Positions 1-8,448 are shown, counted from the stretch's first letter. The stretch: DNA of 64,000 nucleotides from Aquabacter sp040755535 (GCA_040755535.1 JBFMAV010000013.1:9537-73536), one strand, 5' to 3'. The notes: a model not told the origin generated them from the letters alone. A program made the numbers and translations.

Positions 1-1689
1 CCCCATCAGCATGCCGCCCGCCGAGCCGCCATGAGCGACGATGCCGTCCGGCCGGGCCACCTTCTCGCGCACCAGATGCTCGGCGGCGGCGATGAAGTCG
101 GTGAAGGTGTTGGGCTTCTTGTCGAGCTTGCCGCCCGTGTACCAGCGCCAGCCCTTGTCGGTGCCGCCGCGCACATGGGCGATGGCATAGACGAAGCCGC
201 GATCCACCAGCGACAGGCGTGTCGTGGAGAAGCTGGCGGGAATGGTCAGGCCGTAGGCGCCATAGCCATAGAGCAGGCAGGGCGCCGAGCCGTCCAGCGG
301 CGTCGTGGCCCGATGCAGCAGCGTGACGGGGACGCTTTCCCCGTCCGGGGCGCGGGCGAACAGCCGGCGCGTCACATAGTCCGCCGGATCGTGGCCGCTC
401 GGCACCTCCTGGCGCTTCAGCAGGGTGCGGCCGCGCGTGTGCATGTCATAGGCCCACACCTCCGCCGGCGTGGTCATGGAGGCATAGGTGAAGCGCAGTT
501 CCGTGGTGTCGAAGCGGTAGCCGTCATCGACGCCGAGCGCATAGGCCTCCTCGGCGAAGGCGATCGCGTGCTCTTCCGAGGAAAAGACCGTGCGAATGAC
601 GATGCGCGGCAGGCCCTCCTCGCGCTCCAGCCGCACCAGGAAGCCGCGATAGGCCACCTGGCTCAGGATGATGCGGCCGGGTTGATGCGGGACGAGGTCG
701 CGCCAGAAATCGCGGCCGGGCGTCGCGCTCGGCGTCATGACGATCTTGAAGTCCTCGGCGCCGTCCGCATTGGTGAGGAGGACGAGGCGGTCATCGCCGC
801 CGAGGTCCGGGTGATGCTCCACCTCATAGCGCACGCCGGTGCTGCGCGGCGCGACGACGCGCAGCGGCGCGTCCGGCTCCATCAGGTCGATGAGATGGAC
901 CTCGGACGTCTCATGGTCGCCGCAGGCGATGAGGCCGAAGCGGCGCGACTGGGTCTCGCCCAGGGAGACGAAGAAGCCCTTGTCCGGTTCCGCATAGATC
1001 AGTTCGTCCGTGGACGGGTCGGTGCCGATCCGATGGCGGAAGACATGGGAGGGCCGATGCTCGGCGTCGCGCCGGATGTAATAGAGGACCGCGGCGTCCT
1101 CGGACCACAGAATGTCCCCCGTGGTCTCCTCGATGCGGTCCGGAAGATCGGTGCCGGTGTCCAGATCGCGGATGCGCAGGGTATGGAGTTCCGCGCCCTG
1201 GGTGTCGGCGGAATAGGCGAGCCGCCGGTGGTCGGGGCTGTGGCGCACATGGCCGAGTTGGAAATAGGCCTGCCCCTCGGCGAGGGCATCGCCGTCGAGA
1301 AGGATCATCTCCTCGCCTTCGGGCAGCGCCTTGCGGCACACCAGGGGGTGCTGGCCCCCGGTGCGGTGGCGCGAATAATAGGCGAAGGGGCCGTCGGGGG
1401 AGGGGACGCCGGCGTCGTCCTCCTTGATGCGCCCGCGCATCTCGGCGACCAGCTTGGCCTTCAGCGCGGCATCGGGGGCGAAGAAGGCATCGGCATAGGC
1501 GTTTTCCGCGTCGAGATAGGCGCGGATCTCGGGCGCGAGGAGGGCGGGATCGCGCATCACCTCGCGCCAGTTTTCCGCCTTCAGCCAGGCGAAATCATCG
1601 CTGAGCGTGACGCCGTGAACACTGCGGGACGTGGGATGGCGGGGGGCGGTGGGCGGCTGCGGGGCGCTGGCGCGCGTTTCAGACCCCAT
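1..1689 (-). CDS. ptrB: oligopeptidase B (S9A prolyl oligopeptidase family), 3' end outside window
   Basis: Serine peptidase that cleaves small peptides after Arg/Lys. The first 563 residues are visible: an N-terminal beta-propeller region, the family motif YGYGAYG around residue 458, and the nucleophile loop HGGSAGG with the catalytic Ser near residue 556, right at the window edge. Family members are about 690-700 residues, so the Asp and His of the triad lie outside the window. The chosen ATG overlaps the 3' end of msrB by 11 nt, which suggests a two-gene unit msrB-ptrB. No signal peptide is seen, so it is probably cytoplasmic. The family is clear; the gene symbol rests on the domain pattern. 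Confidence 0.92.
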   Translation of the reverse strand, partial: MGSETRASAPQPPTAPRHPTSRSVHGVTLSDDFAWLKAENWREVMRDPALLAPEIRAYLDAENAYADAFFAPDAALKAKLVAEMRGRIKEDDAGVPSPDGPFAYYSRHRTGGQHPLVCRKALPEGEEMILLDGDALAEGQAYFQLGHVRHSPDHRRLAYSADTQGAELHTLRIRDLDTGTDLPDRIEETTGDILWSEDAAVLYYIRRDAEHRPSHVFRHRIGTDPSTDELIYAEPDKGFFVSLGETQSRRFGLIACGDHETSEVHLIDLMEPDAPLRVVAPRSTGVRYEVEHHPDLGGDDRLVLLTNADGAEDFKIVMTPSATPGRDFWRDLVPHQPGRIILSQVAYRGFLVRLEREEGLPRIVIRTVFSSEEHAIAFAEEAYALGVDDGYRFDTTELRFTYASMTTPAEVWAYDMHTRGRTLLKRQEVPSGHDPADYVTRRLFARAPDGESVPVTLLHRATTPLDGSAPCLLYGYGAYGLTIPASFSTTRLSLVDRGFVYAIAHVRGGTDKGWRWYTGGKLDKKPNTFTDFIAAAEHLVREKVARPDGIVAHGGSAGGMLMG

Positions 1690-2131
1690 GGCCATCCTCG
1701 CCCGCGCCGTCGAGGGACAGGGTCAGCGCGGTCCCGTTCATGCAGAAGCGCAGGCCGGTGGGACGCGGCCCGTCCGGGAAGACGTGGCCCAGATGGCTGT
1801 CACAGCGCGCGCAGCGCACCTCCACCCGCCGCATGCCGTGCGCGCGGTCCTCGTGGCTGGTGAGGGCTTCGGCCGAGACCGGGGAGAAGAAGCTCGGCCA
1901 GCCGGTGCCGCTGTCGAACTTGGATTCGGAGCGGAACAGCGGCGCGCCGCAGGCGACGCAGGAATAAAGGCCGGTACGCTTCTCGTCCCAATAGGGGCCG
2001 GTGAAGGCGCGCTCCGTGCCCGCCTGGCGGGCGATGCGGAATTGCTCGGGGGTGAGGCAGCTCTGCCATTCGCTCTCGGATTTCACCACCTTCGCGCCGC
2101 CGGCGCCGGTGGAGGGGGACTGTTCGCTCAT
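1679..2131 (-). CDS. msrB: peptide-methionine (R)-S-oxide reductase MsrB
   Basis: Reduces the R epimer of methionine sulfoxide in proteins, a thioredoxin-recycled repair of oxidative damage. The 150-residue product has the two zinc CxxC pairs (Cys58/Cys61 in CVAC, Cys107/Cys110 in CARC) and the catalytic Cys130 in RFCMNG, with the family's GTGWPSF and HLGHVFPDGP blocks. The ATG was preferred over an in-frame GTG six bases upstream because a GGGAGG ribosome-binding site sits five bases before the ATG and overlaps the GTG. It precedes oligopeptidase B and overlaps it slightly, so both are probably co-transcribed. Confidence 0.95.
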   Translation of the reverse strand: MSEQSPSTGAGGAKVVKSESEWQSCLTPEQFRIARQAGTERAFTGPYWDEKRTGLYSCVACGAPLFRSESKFDSGTGWPSFFSPVSAEALTSHEDRAHGMRRVEVRCARCDSHLGHVFPDGPRPTGLRFCMNGTALTLSLDGAGEDGHGV

Positions 2132-2483
2132 GGACACCTCCCGAATGTGACCCCAGAGGTAAGCATGCGCGCCGCGCGCCGCAAGGCGGTGGGGCAGGGG
2201 CGGGGCTGCTCAACCAGACCTTGCCGGAGCCGCACTGCACTTGAATGTTTTTAGTCCTGCCTGCGCTTTCGCATTTTGTGAGAGAATATGGTGGAAGAAG
2301 AGACGTGCTTAACTGGAAATTGAACTTGCAATTCAGATCTGAACAACATAACTAGCAATCACGGTGTGGACATCGAATCGCTGCGCCGCTCACGGCTGGT
2401 TGAGGTTGCAGCGTTCGTTTCCGAACGCCGGCTTCTATCCGTCGGATCACTGCGAATTTCGTTCCCAACCAGAAGAAAGTGCC
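2132..2483. promoter_or_regulatory. AT-rich intergenic leader of mucR
   Basis: About 350 bases without a gene between divergent msrB and mucR. The stretch 2245-2370 is markedly more AT-rich than its surroundings and contains a perfect 12-base palindrome (TTCAGATCTGAA, 2332-2343). MucR/Ros proteins are known to bind AT-rich promoter DNA and to repress their own genes, so this is the likely autoregulatory region. That is inferred; no binding site was demonstrated and no clear -35/-10 pair was assigned. Confidence 0.5.
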
Positions 2484-2900
2484 ATGAGCGAATCCACGGA
2501 ATCGACCACCTATATCGAGCTGGCTGCGGACATCGTCTCTGCTTACGTCAGCAACAATTCGGTCGCGGCGGCCGATCTGCCGAGCCTCATCAATGAAGTG
2601 CATGCGGCACTGACGCGCGTGTCCAAGGGCGAGGCCGAGCCGGCCCCCGAGCCGCTGAAGCCCGCCGTGCCGCTGAAGAAGTCGGTCACGCCCGACTACA
2701 TCATCTGCCTGGAAGACGGGAAGAAGTTCAAGTCGCTGAAGCGCCACCTGCGCACGCAGTACAATATGAGCCCCGAGCAGTATCGCGAGAAGTGGGGCCT
2801 GCCGGCCGACTATCCGATGGTGGCCCCCAATTATGCGGCGGCCCGCTCGGAGCTGGCCAAGCAGATGGGCCTCGGTCAGCAGCGTCGTCGCCGCCGCTGA
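2484..2900 (+). CDS. mucR: Ros/MucR family zinc-finger-type transcriptional regulator
   Basis: Global DNA-binding regulator of exopolysaccharide, motility and cell-cycle genes in Hyphomicrobiales and Caulobacterales. The 138-residue product has the family layout: an acidic helical N-terminus, then the finger region with Cys75, the DGKKFKSLKRHL block with His88, the YREKWGLP and YPMVAP motifs, and a basic GQQRRRRR tail. The classic Ros C2H2 ligands are incomplete here: the second Cys position is Asp78 and there is no second His after His88, as in other MucR members. The long AT-rich leader fits autoregulation. An upstream in-frame extension exists but lacks MucR homology, so the ATG at MSESTES was chosen. 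Confidence 0.93.
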   Translation: MSESTESTTYIELAADIVSAYVSNNSVAAADLPSLINEVHAALTRVSKGEAEPAPEPLKPAVPLKKSVTPDYIICLEDGKKFKSLKRHLRTQYNMSPEQYREKWGLPADYPMVAPNYAAARSELAKQMGLGQQRRRRR

Positions 2901-2990
2901 GAGCGACCCGGTCTCGCGTCCGACCGGGCAATGTCCGATCGGGCGGGATCTGCCGTCCAGGGTGAGGCCCGGGCACGAGACCTCTGCCGG

Positions 2991-3296
2991 TCAGCGGTTT
3001 CGCTTCGACGGTTTGAATGTTGCATGCGGCGTCGTCCCCCCGGACGGCGCCGTTTGCTTGAGAAGACGCAATAGGGCCGCATGGCGCACGGCGTCGTAGG
3101 CGTGCGGCGTTTGCAGGCGCGCCTTGCGCATGGCGCGCAGCGCCGCGCGCAGGCTTTCGGGATCGCTGCCGGTAAAGACCGCCAGGGCGGGCAGCCGCGC
3201 CGTGATGTCGGCTTCCCGGCCAGGGCAGAAGCCGCGAATGCGCGGCGCGCGCGCGGCGGAAGCGGAAGCGGAACGGGGACGGGGTCGTCTGGTCAT
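2991..3296 (-). CDS. hypothetical protein, Arg-rich, 101 residues
   Basis: Not recognised. The product begins with an Arg/Ser/Ala-rich stretch (MTRRPRPRSASASAA), continues with a short helical region (ESLRAALRAMRKARL) and ends in a basic tail. The case for a real gene is the strong ribosome-binding site GAGGAGGG about four to five bases before the ATG, and its position divergent from the HTH gene. It has no signal peptide or membrane segment. A nucleic-acid or polyanion-binding role is possible from the charge alone, but no function can be assigned. Confidence 0.5.
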   Translation of the reverse strand: MTRRPRPRSASASAARAPRIRGFCPGREADITARLPALAVFTGSDPESLRAALRAMRKARLQTPHAYDAVRHAALLRLLKQTAPSGGTTPHATFKPSKRNR

Positions 3297-3423
3297 GGGC
3301 CCTCCTCGGGTGGAGCGCCAGTATGACCCGGCTCATCCGGGTGTCGGATAACGGTCCTAAGAAAAATTTCCGATTTTCGGGCTTGAATAGGGATTATCGT
3401 CTTTCTGTGGTGAGGCCTGGCGT

Positions 3424-3447
3424 GATATAGGAAAAAAATCCAATATC
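3424..3447. promoter_or_regulatory. inverted-repeat operator candidate upstream of the HTH gene
   Basis: Half-sites GATATAGGA and TCCAATATC flank an A6 spacer (one mismatch in nine). It lies 12 bases before the start codon of the HTH gene and covers its ribosome-binding region, a geometry typical of autorepression. Which protein binds is unknown; the HTH product is the simplest guess. Confidence 0.45.
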
Positions 3448-3459
3448 GGAGCATCCGCC

Positions 3460-3819
3460 ATGTTCACCGTCTCCGTTCCGGCGACGCGCCCCCGGCCCGG
3501 GGTGGCGTTCCCGCCCTGCGCCCGGCAGTGGGTGCGCTGCCGCCGCCTCGCTGTCATCTGGACCCGCTCCCGGCGAGACACTGCCGCCGCCTATGGGCGA
3601 AGCCCGCTCAGCCTGCCCCGCCATCTCGGCTTCTATCTCGCCCACGTGGCCTGCGGGCTGCCGCTGCGGGCCGTGGCGCGTCTGTCCGCCTGCCATCCAA
3701 GCTCCATTGCCTATGGCGTGCGGCGGATCGAGCATCTGCGGGAGAATGCGGCCCTGGATGGCGCGATCGCCCGCCTCGAAGCGGCAGCGCGGGGCCTCGG
3801 CCCGAGGGGGCTGCATTGA
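3460..3819 (+). CDS. small helix-turn-helix protein resembling DnaA domain IV
   Basis: The 119-residue product has one recognisable region, residues 50-95 (RHLGFYLAHVACGLPLRA...SSIAYGVRRIEHL). It resembles the C-terminal DNA-binding domain of DnaA, where a helix is followed by a DHSTV-like turn and a V-R-I helix. No AAA+ ATPase part is present, so it is not an initiator. Genes of this type occur next to DUF6456 genes in Hyphomicrobiales. A GGAG motif precedes the ATG by eight bases. Its stop overlaps the TTG start of the next gene, so the two products are translationally coupled. Target unknown. Confidence 0.7.
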   Translation: MFTVSVPATRPRPGVAFPPCARQWVRCRRLAVIWTRSRRDTAAAYGRSPLSLPRHLGFYLAHVACGLPLRAVARLSACHPSSIAYGVRRIEHLRENAALDGAIARLEAAARGLGPRGLH

Positions 3820-4430
3820 CGGCGGGGCAACCGGCCGCCGCCCCCCGCCGTCCCCGCTCCGGCGCGTCCGCGCGCGGACCGGCACGCCGGGCGACCGTCA
3901 CCCGCGCGGCGGACGGCGCCGGCGATGGCGCCCGTGTGGAGCTGGATCTTGCGGAAAGCCCGCTCGGCTGGCTCGCCACGCGCAAGGGCCGCGATGGACG
4001 CCCGCTGCTGGACGCCGCGCAGGTTCTGGCCGGCGAGCGGTTGCGGCTCGACTTCACCAAGGCCGGGCTCACGCCGCGCGTCACCACCAATTGGTCCGCG
4101 GCCGGTGGCGGCGGACCGGGCGGGCCGGAAAGCTTTTCCGACATGGTTCTGGCCGCGCGCGGCCGTCTCCAGGCGGCGCTCTCGGCGGTGGGCCCCGAGC
4201 TGTCCGGCGTGCTGCTGGATGTGTGCTGCTTCCTCAAGGGCCTGGAGAGGGTGGAAAGCGAGCGGGGCTGGCCGCCGCGCGCGGCCAAGGTGGTGCTCGG
4301 CCTCGGGCTTGGCCGACTGGCGGTGCATTACGGCTTCGCCACCACGGCCCAGGGTCGGCCCTCCACCCGGACCCGCGCCTGGCGCGCGCCGCCCGCGTGT
4401 GACGACGAACCACCGGCGCCGGGGGAGTGA
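3816..4430 (+). CDS. DUF6456 domain-containing protein, TTG start
   Basis: A 204-residue protein of unknown function. After a basic, Pro/Ala-rich N-terminus it carries the DUF6456-type region (ESPLGWLATRKGRDG, the AGERLRLDFTKAGLTPRVTTNW block, and a C-terminal CCFLKGLERVE...GWPPRAAKVVLGLGLGRLAVHYG helix pair). The TTG start overlaps the upstream stop codon (TTGA) and has GAGGGGG five to six bases before it. That makes it the best start, although much longer open frames extend upstream without homology. The conserved pairing with the HTH gene suggests a joint regulatory or DNA-associated role (inference). Confidence 0.75.
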   Translation: MTAGQPAAAPRRPRSGASARGPARRATVTRAADGAGDGARVELDLAESPLGWLATRKGRDGRPLLDAAQVLAGERLRLDFTKAGLTPRVTTNWSAAGGGGPGGPESFSDMVLAARGRLQAALSAVGPELSGVLLDVCCFLKGLERVESERGWPPRAAKVVLGLGLGRLAVHYGFATTAQGRPSTRTRAWRAPPACDDEPPAPGE

Positions 4431-4488
4431 CGCCGTCTTATCTCCGCGCGATAGTCGCGCGGGGACTCACATTTCGGGGGCTTGGACC

Positions 4489-4857
4489 ATGAATGCGTAT
4501 CTCGACGCCATGCGCCACTATGCGACCTTCAGCGGTCGCACCAGCCGCGCGGGCTTCTGGCTCTACACTCTGTTCTATTTCATCATCATGAGCGTCGCCG
4601 GCGTGTTGGATTCCCTGGTGGTGGGGATCGACGTATCGGACGGCGGGCCCATTACCGCCATCGTATCGCTCATTCACTTCGTCCCCGGGATCGCCATCGG
4701 CGTGCGGCGCCTGCACGATATCGACCGCACCGGCTGGTGGCTGCTCATTGCCTTCACAGGCATCGGCATCATCGTGCTGTTCATCTTCAATGTGCTGGCC
4801 GGCACGGTTGGTCCGAACCGCTTCGGCCCGGATCCGCGCACCTACCGCGCCGCCTGA
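4489..4857 (+). CDS. DUF805 family inner-membrane protein
   Basis: A 122-residue membrane protein of the YhaH/DUF805 type. It has the soluble N-terminal motif FSGRTSRAGFW, about three hydrophobic segments (roughly residues 25-45, 60-78 and 85-108), the RRLHDIDRTGWW signature between segments, and the C-terminal NRFGPDP motif. The exact role of the family is unknown. It lies alone between DUF6456 and the convergent sufE, with a CG-rich leader containing a short palindrome (GCGCGA...TCGCGC) just after the previous stop. Confidence 0.88.
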   Translation: MNAYLDAMRHYATFSGRTSRAGFWLYTLFYFIIMSVAGVLDSLVVGIDVSDGGPITAIVSLIHFVPGIAIGVRRLHDIDRTGWWLLIAFTGIGIIVLFIFNVLAGTVGPNRFGPDPRTYRAA

Positions 4858-4889
4858 TGGAGCCGTGCGCCGGGGTCGGTCCTGTGCCG

Positions 4890-5321
4890 TCAGGCGACCC
4901 CGGCGCGATCGAGGGCCGCCTGCGCATCCGCGCGGATGCGGGCGACCATGGAGGCGAGGCCATTGGACCGCTGCGGCGTCAGATGGCCTTCCAGGCCGAT
5001 GCGGCGGAACACGCCGATCGCATCGGTGTCCAAGATCTCCCTGGGGCTGCGGCCGGACATGAGTTTGAGCAGCACCGCCACCAGGCCGCGCACGATATGG
5101 GCATCGGAATCGCCCTCGAAGTCGAGCACGCCCCCATTGGGGCCGGCATGGGCATGGGAGACCAGCCACACCTGGCTGGCGCAGCCCTGCACCTTGTTCT
5201 CCTCGGTGCGCTCGGCCTCGGGGAACGGCGGCAGCGCGCGGCCGAGTTCGATCACATAGCGATAGCGGTCTTCCCAATCGTCGAGCAGGTCGAAGTCTGA
5301 AATCAAATCGTCGACGGTCAT
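4890..5321 (-). CDS. sufE: SufE family cysteine desulfuration protein
   Basis: Accepts persulfide sulfur from the desulfurase SufS and stimulates Fe-S cluster assembly. The 143-residue product is full length and has the sulfur-accepting Cys47 in VQGCASQVW, plus the conserved GDSDAHIVRGLVAVL and SPREI motifs. No other suf genes are nearby, so this is a stand-alone copy, as is common in alphaproteobacteria. It converges with the DUF805 gene across a 32-base gap. Confidence 0.93.
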   Translation of the reverse strand: MTVDDLISDFDLLDDWEDRYRYVIELGRALPPFPEAERTEENKVQGCASQVWLVSHAHAGPNGGVLDFEGDSDAHIVRGLVAVLLKLMSGRSPREILDTDAIGVFRRIGLEGHLTPQRSNGLASMVARIRADAQAALDRAGVA

Positions 5322-5481
5322 GAGCCTACCGGTGTCGCGCGCGGGAAGGTGCTCATTAGAGCATGGCGCAGGGCGGCGATGAAACCCTGGAGGGCGCGCG
5401 CGCCAGCGACCAAAGCCCGCGTCCGGTTCGGCGGGGCGCTGGCTTCAAGCCCGGAACGGTTCGGCGTTCGGCGGGTAAAGG

Positions 5482-5901
5482 CTAAACAGGCCGGCGCGGG
5501 GGCAGGGGGATCGTGGCCGGCGCGGGAACGCCCGCCTTGGGCGCGTCGGCGGCCCTGGGCGCATCGCTTGTCTGTCCGCCCCAGGCGGGGGCGAGGTCGT
5601 CAGGGGTGAGGGCATGGGCGCCCTCGCCGGGGGAGGGAGACGCCTGCTGCGTGCCCACATTGGCGAACAGCCATTCCACCGCCGCCTGCGCCTTGTCTCC
5701 GAGATGGGCGAGCAACTGGCCGCCCACGGCACAGGCCTGCGGCTGGCGCTCGCAGAAGCCGCTGGCGTCGGCGAGGGTGGACTGGGCCGCGCTCAGGGCC
5801 TGCCACGCGCCGATCTGCCGCGTCCCGTCCTCCGCCGTGGAGAGGGGCAGCAGCAGCAGCACGATGCCGAGCCAGAATGCCAATCGCAGAAGAAAGAACA
5901 T
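5482..5901 (-). CDS. DUF5330 domain-containing membrane-anchored protein
   Basis: A 139-residue protein typical of Hyphomicrobiales. It has an N-terminal signal anchor (MFFLLRLAFWLGIVLLLLP), a periplasmic domain with two Cys residues (in FCERQPQACAVG, possibly a disulfide), then a Pro/Ala-rich C-terminal tail ending in PLPPRRP. Function unknown. The adjacent 160-base gap towards sufE holds a short ATTAGAGCATG tract similar to the ends of the dispersed repeat at 25.5 and 50.5 kb. Confidence 0.75.
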   Translation of the reverse strand: MFFLLRLAFWLGIVLLLLPLSTAEDGTRQIGAWQALSAAQSTLADASGFCERQPQACAVGGQLLAHLGDKAQAAVEWLFANVGTQQASPSPGEGAHALTPDDLAPAWGGQTSDAPRAADAPKAGVPAPATIPLPPRRPV

Positions 5902-6161
5902 GGGCGCCTCGCGGTGCGCTCACCCTCCATGGACGCACCCTCTTGAGGGTAGCAAAGCGGGGCGCCGCCCGCAGCCGCCCGAGCCGGCCAATTGAGGACA
6001 TCGTTAACGCTGGCATTGGAAAGACTTGAGCCGCATGGGGAGGCCCGGGTCACGCTGCTCGACCCCCGCGGCCGGACCCGCGCGTTGTCCACAGCGGTTC
6101 CCCATGATACGAGCGTCTGACAAACGATCACGATCTCTTGTTCACGCTCCGGGGGGCCGGG

Positions 6162-6749
6162 ATGAACTATGTGCGCCGAGGGCGCGTGGCGCAGAAGCAG
6201 AAGACGCGGCAGGCGCTTCTGGACGCGACCCGCTATTTTCTCGATCTCGGCCACTCGCCGAGCGTGACCGAGGCGGCGGATTATGCCGGCATCTCGCGCG
6301 CCACCGCCTATCGCTATTTCTCGACGCCCGAAACCATGGCGCAGGAGGCGGCGCTGGACCGGCTCGCGGGCGAGATGGAAGCCATCGCGGCGGATCTCGG
6401 GCGGGAATCCGAGGCTGAGGAGGCGGCGGGCGACGCCATGGCCCGCTATCTCGCCATGGTGATGCGCAACGAGCCGCTGTTTCGCGCCTATATGGCTTTG
6501 GCCGCGCGCGGCGATGGCGCTTCCGCCTTGGGCAGCCGCCGCCTGCGCTGGCTGCGCGCGGCCTTCGCGCCGCTCGCGGGCGCCATGCCCCAGGCCCGCT
6601 TCGATCGCCTTATGACCGCGCTCAGCGTATTGGCCGGCATCGAGACGGTGGTGGTGCTGCGCGACATCTGCGAACTCTCCTCGGAGGATACCGAGGCGAC
6701 GGTGCGCTGGATGGTGGGCGCTTTGGTGCGGGCCTCGCTGGAGGGGTGA
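6162..6749 (+). CDS. TetR/AcrR family transcriptional regulator
   Basis: A 195-residue repressor-type protein. The N-terminal TetR HTH (about residues 8-54) has the pattern KTRQALLDATRYF...SVTEAADYAGISRATAYRYF, followed by an all-helical ligand domain. The ATG at MNYVRRG is preferred over a TTG 24 bases upstream because of the purine-rich GGGGGGCCGGG just before it. It runs convergently into the TRAP operon across a repeat mosaic, so it is not co-transcribed with it. Its ligand and targets are unknown; it may control itself or the divergent DUF5330 gene. Confidence 0.88.
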   Translation: MNYVRRGRVAQKQKTRQALLDATRYFLDLGHSPSVTEAADYAGISRATAYRYFSTPETMAQEAALDRLAGEMEAIAADLGRESEAEEAAGDAMARYLAMVMRNEPLFRAYMALAARGDGASALGSRRLRWLRAAFAPLAGAMPQARFDRLMTALSVLAGIETVVVLRDICELSSEDTEATVRWMVGALVRASLEG

Positions 6750-6868
6750 GAGCGAGCGGCGTGCCGGCTTGTTGGTTTTGATTTGGAGCGGGTGTTTGCC
6801 TCCTGCCCTTCGCCCTTCCGCGGCTTTGCCCCACCCAGCCTATTTCCCCTTCCCAACCCTCCCCCATC

Positions 6869-6992
6869 GAAGTCGGATGTTTCCGACTTCGGCACGTTAA
6901 ACAGCCCAACTCGGCACATGCCGAGTTGGGGCGGGAGAGGGCGTTTCCCTTTCGCACACTGCAAAACTCCCTCTCCCGCTTGCGGGGGAGGG
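6869..6992. repeat. mosaic of three hairpins between convergent genes
   Basis: Three consecutive palindromes lie between tetR and dctM. The first is GAAGTCGGA/TCCGACTTC (9-bp stem, 6869-6890). The second is CCCAACTCGGCA/TGCCGAGTTGGG (12-bp perfect stem, 6905-6930). The third is CCCTCTCCCGC with GCGGGGGAGGG (6969-6992). The last motif is of a kind dispersed widely in alphaproteobacterial intergenic DNA. No T tract follows, so a role as an intrinsic terminator is doubtful, but the hairpins may stabilise mRNA ends. Confidence 0.7.
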
Positions 6993-7040
6993 TCGGGGAG
7001 GGGGCACGCGCCAAGCGAAAGCCCCTCGCCATTTCCCCGC

Positions 7041-8447
7041 CTACCGCCCCATGCCCGCCATGCGCGGCAGCCAGAGGGTGATTTCGGGGATGTAGGTGAT
7101 GGCGATCAGCGCCAGCATGAGGGGCACCAGCCAGGGCAGGATGGCGATGGTGGTGCGTTCCACCGAGAGCTTCGCCACCCGCGCCAGCACGAACAGAACC
7201 ATGCCGAGCGGCGGGTGCAGCAGGCCGATCATCAGGTTCAGCGTCATCACCAGCCCGAAATGAATGGGGTCGATGCCGAGCTTCAGCACGATGGGGAGGA
7301 GGATCGGCACCAGGATGGTGATGGCGGCGATGGTGTCGATGAAGCAGCCGACGAACAGGATCAACAGGTTCGCCAGCAGCAGGAAGACCCATTTGTTGTC
7401 GGTCAGCGAGAGGATGCCGTCGGAGAGCATCTGCGCCGCCTGGCTCGCGGTGAGCAGCCAGGCGAAGATGGAGGCGGCGGTGACGATGAACAGGACCGAG
7501 GCCGTGGTCTCGATGGTGTCGAACGTCGCCTTGGCGAGGCTGCGCAGCGTCATGGAGCGGTAGCGCACGAGGCCGAGGAACAGCGACCAGATCACTGCCG
7601 CCACCGCCGCCTCGGTGGGCGTGAACCAGCCGAGCGTCATGCCGCCGATGAGAATGACCGGCGTCATCAGCGCCATGACGGCGGAAAAGTCGAAATACCA
7701 GTCCGCCGCCACCAGCACCGCGAGCGCGATGAGCACGGCGGCATTGGTGGAGAGGCCGAACTGGATCAGCAGATAGACGCCGAGCGGGAAGCAGGCGACC
7801 ACCGCCACTTCCGCGCCCGCGCCGCCGAGCTGGCGCCAGGAGAATTTGGCGTCGGCGCCCCAATGGTTGCGGCGCGCATAATAGGCGACGGTCGCCATCA
7901 TCAGCAGCGTCATGAACAGGCCGGGAATGAGCCCGCCCAGGAACAGCGCGCCGATGGAGACATTGGCCAGCATGCCGTAAATGACGAACGGCAAGGACGG
8001 CGGGATGATCGGCCCGAGCGTCGCGGAAGCGGCGGTGACGCCGACCGCGAACTCGGTGGAATAGCCATGATCCTTCATGGCCTTGATCTCGATGGTGCCG
8101 AGTCCGGCCGCGTCTGCGATGGCGGTGCCGGACATGCCCGAGAAGATCACCGAACCGATGATGTTCACTTGGCCGAGGCCCCCGCGCATCCAGCCCACCA
8201 GCGCGACCGCGAAGGCATAGATGCGTCCGGTGACGCCCGCGATGTTCATGAGATTGCCGGCGAGGATGAAGAAGGGCACCGCCAGAAGCGGAAAACTCTC
8301 CACGCCCGCGATCATGCGCTGGGCGATCACCACGTCCGGCGCGGTGCCGGTGACGAGGATATAGAGCAGGGACGCGCCGGCCAGCGCGAGGGCCACGGGC
8401 ACGCCGATGAGCATGAGGCCGAGGAAGGAGCCGATCAGGAGCCACAT
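7041..8447 (-). CDS. dctM: TRAP transporter large permease (DctM family)
   Basis: Twelve-segment permease that moves the solute using the Na+ gradient. The 468-residue product is hydrophobic throughout and carries family motifs such as the N-terminal GVPVALALAGASLL, the GRIYAF and GGLGQVNIIGSVIFSGMSGTAIAD blocks and HPPLGMVLF near the C-terminus. Its ATG lies one base after the dctQ stop, so the two permease parts are tightly coupled. It is the last gene of the dctP-Q-M unit. The substrate cannot be read from this subunit. Confidence 0.95.
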   Translation of the reverse strand: MWLLIGSFLGLMLIGVPVALALAGASLLYILVTGTAPDVVIAQRMIAGVESFPLLAVPFFILAGNLMNIAGVTGRIYAFAVALVGWMRGGLGQVNIIGSVIFSGMSGTAIADAAGLGTIEIKAMKDHGYSTEFAVGVTAASATLGPIIPPSLPFVIYGMLANVSIGALFLGGLIPGLFMTLLMMATVAYYARRNHWGADAKFSWRQLGGAGAEVAVVACFPLGVYLLIQFGLSTNAAVLIALAVLVAADWYFDFSAVMALMTPVILIGGMTLGWFTPTEAAVAAVIWSLFLGLVRYRSMTLRSLAKATFDTIETTASVLFIVTAASIFAWLLTASQAAQMLSDGILSLTDNKWVFLLLANLLILFVGCFIDTIAAITILVPILLPIVLKLGIDPIHFGLVMTLNLMIGLLHPPLGMVLFVLARVAKLSVERTTIAILPWLVPLMLALIAITYIPEITLWLPRMAGMGR

Positions 8448-8448
8448 G

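Noticed and set aside
31..1863. 610-codon plus-strand open frame
   Set aside because: It is the antisense of oligopeptidase B and msrB, whose motifs are clear on the minus strand; high GC creates long shadow frames.
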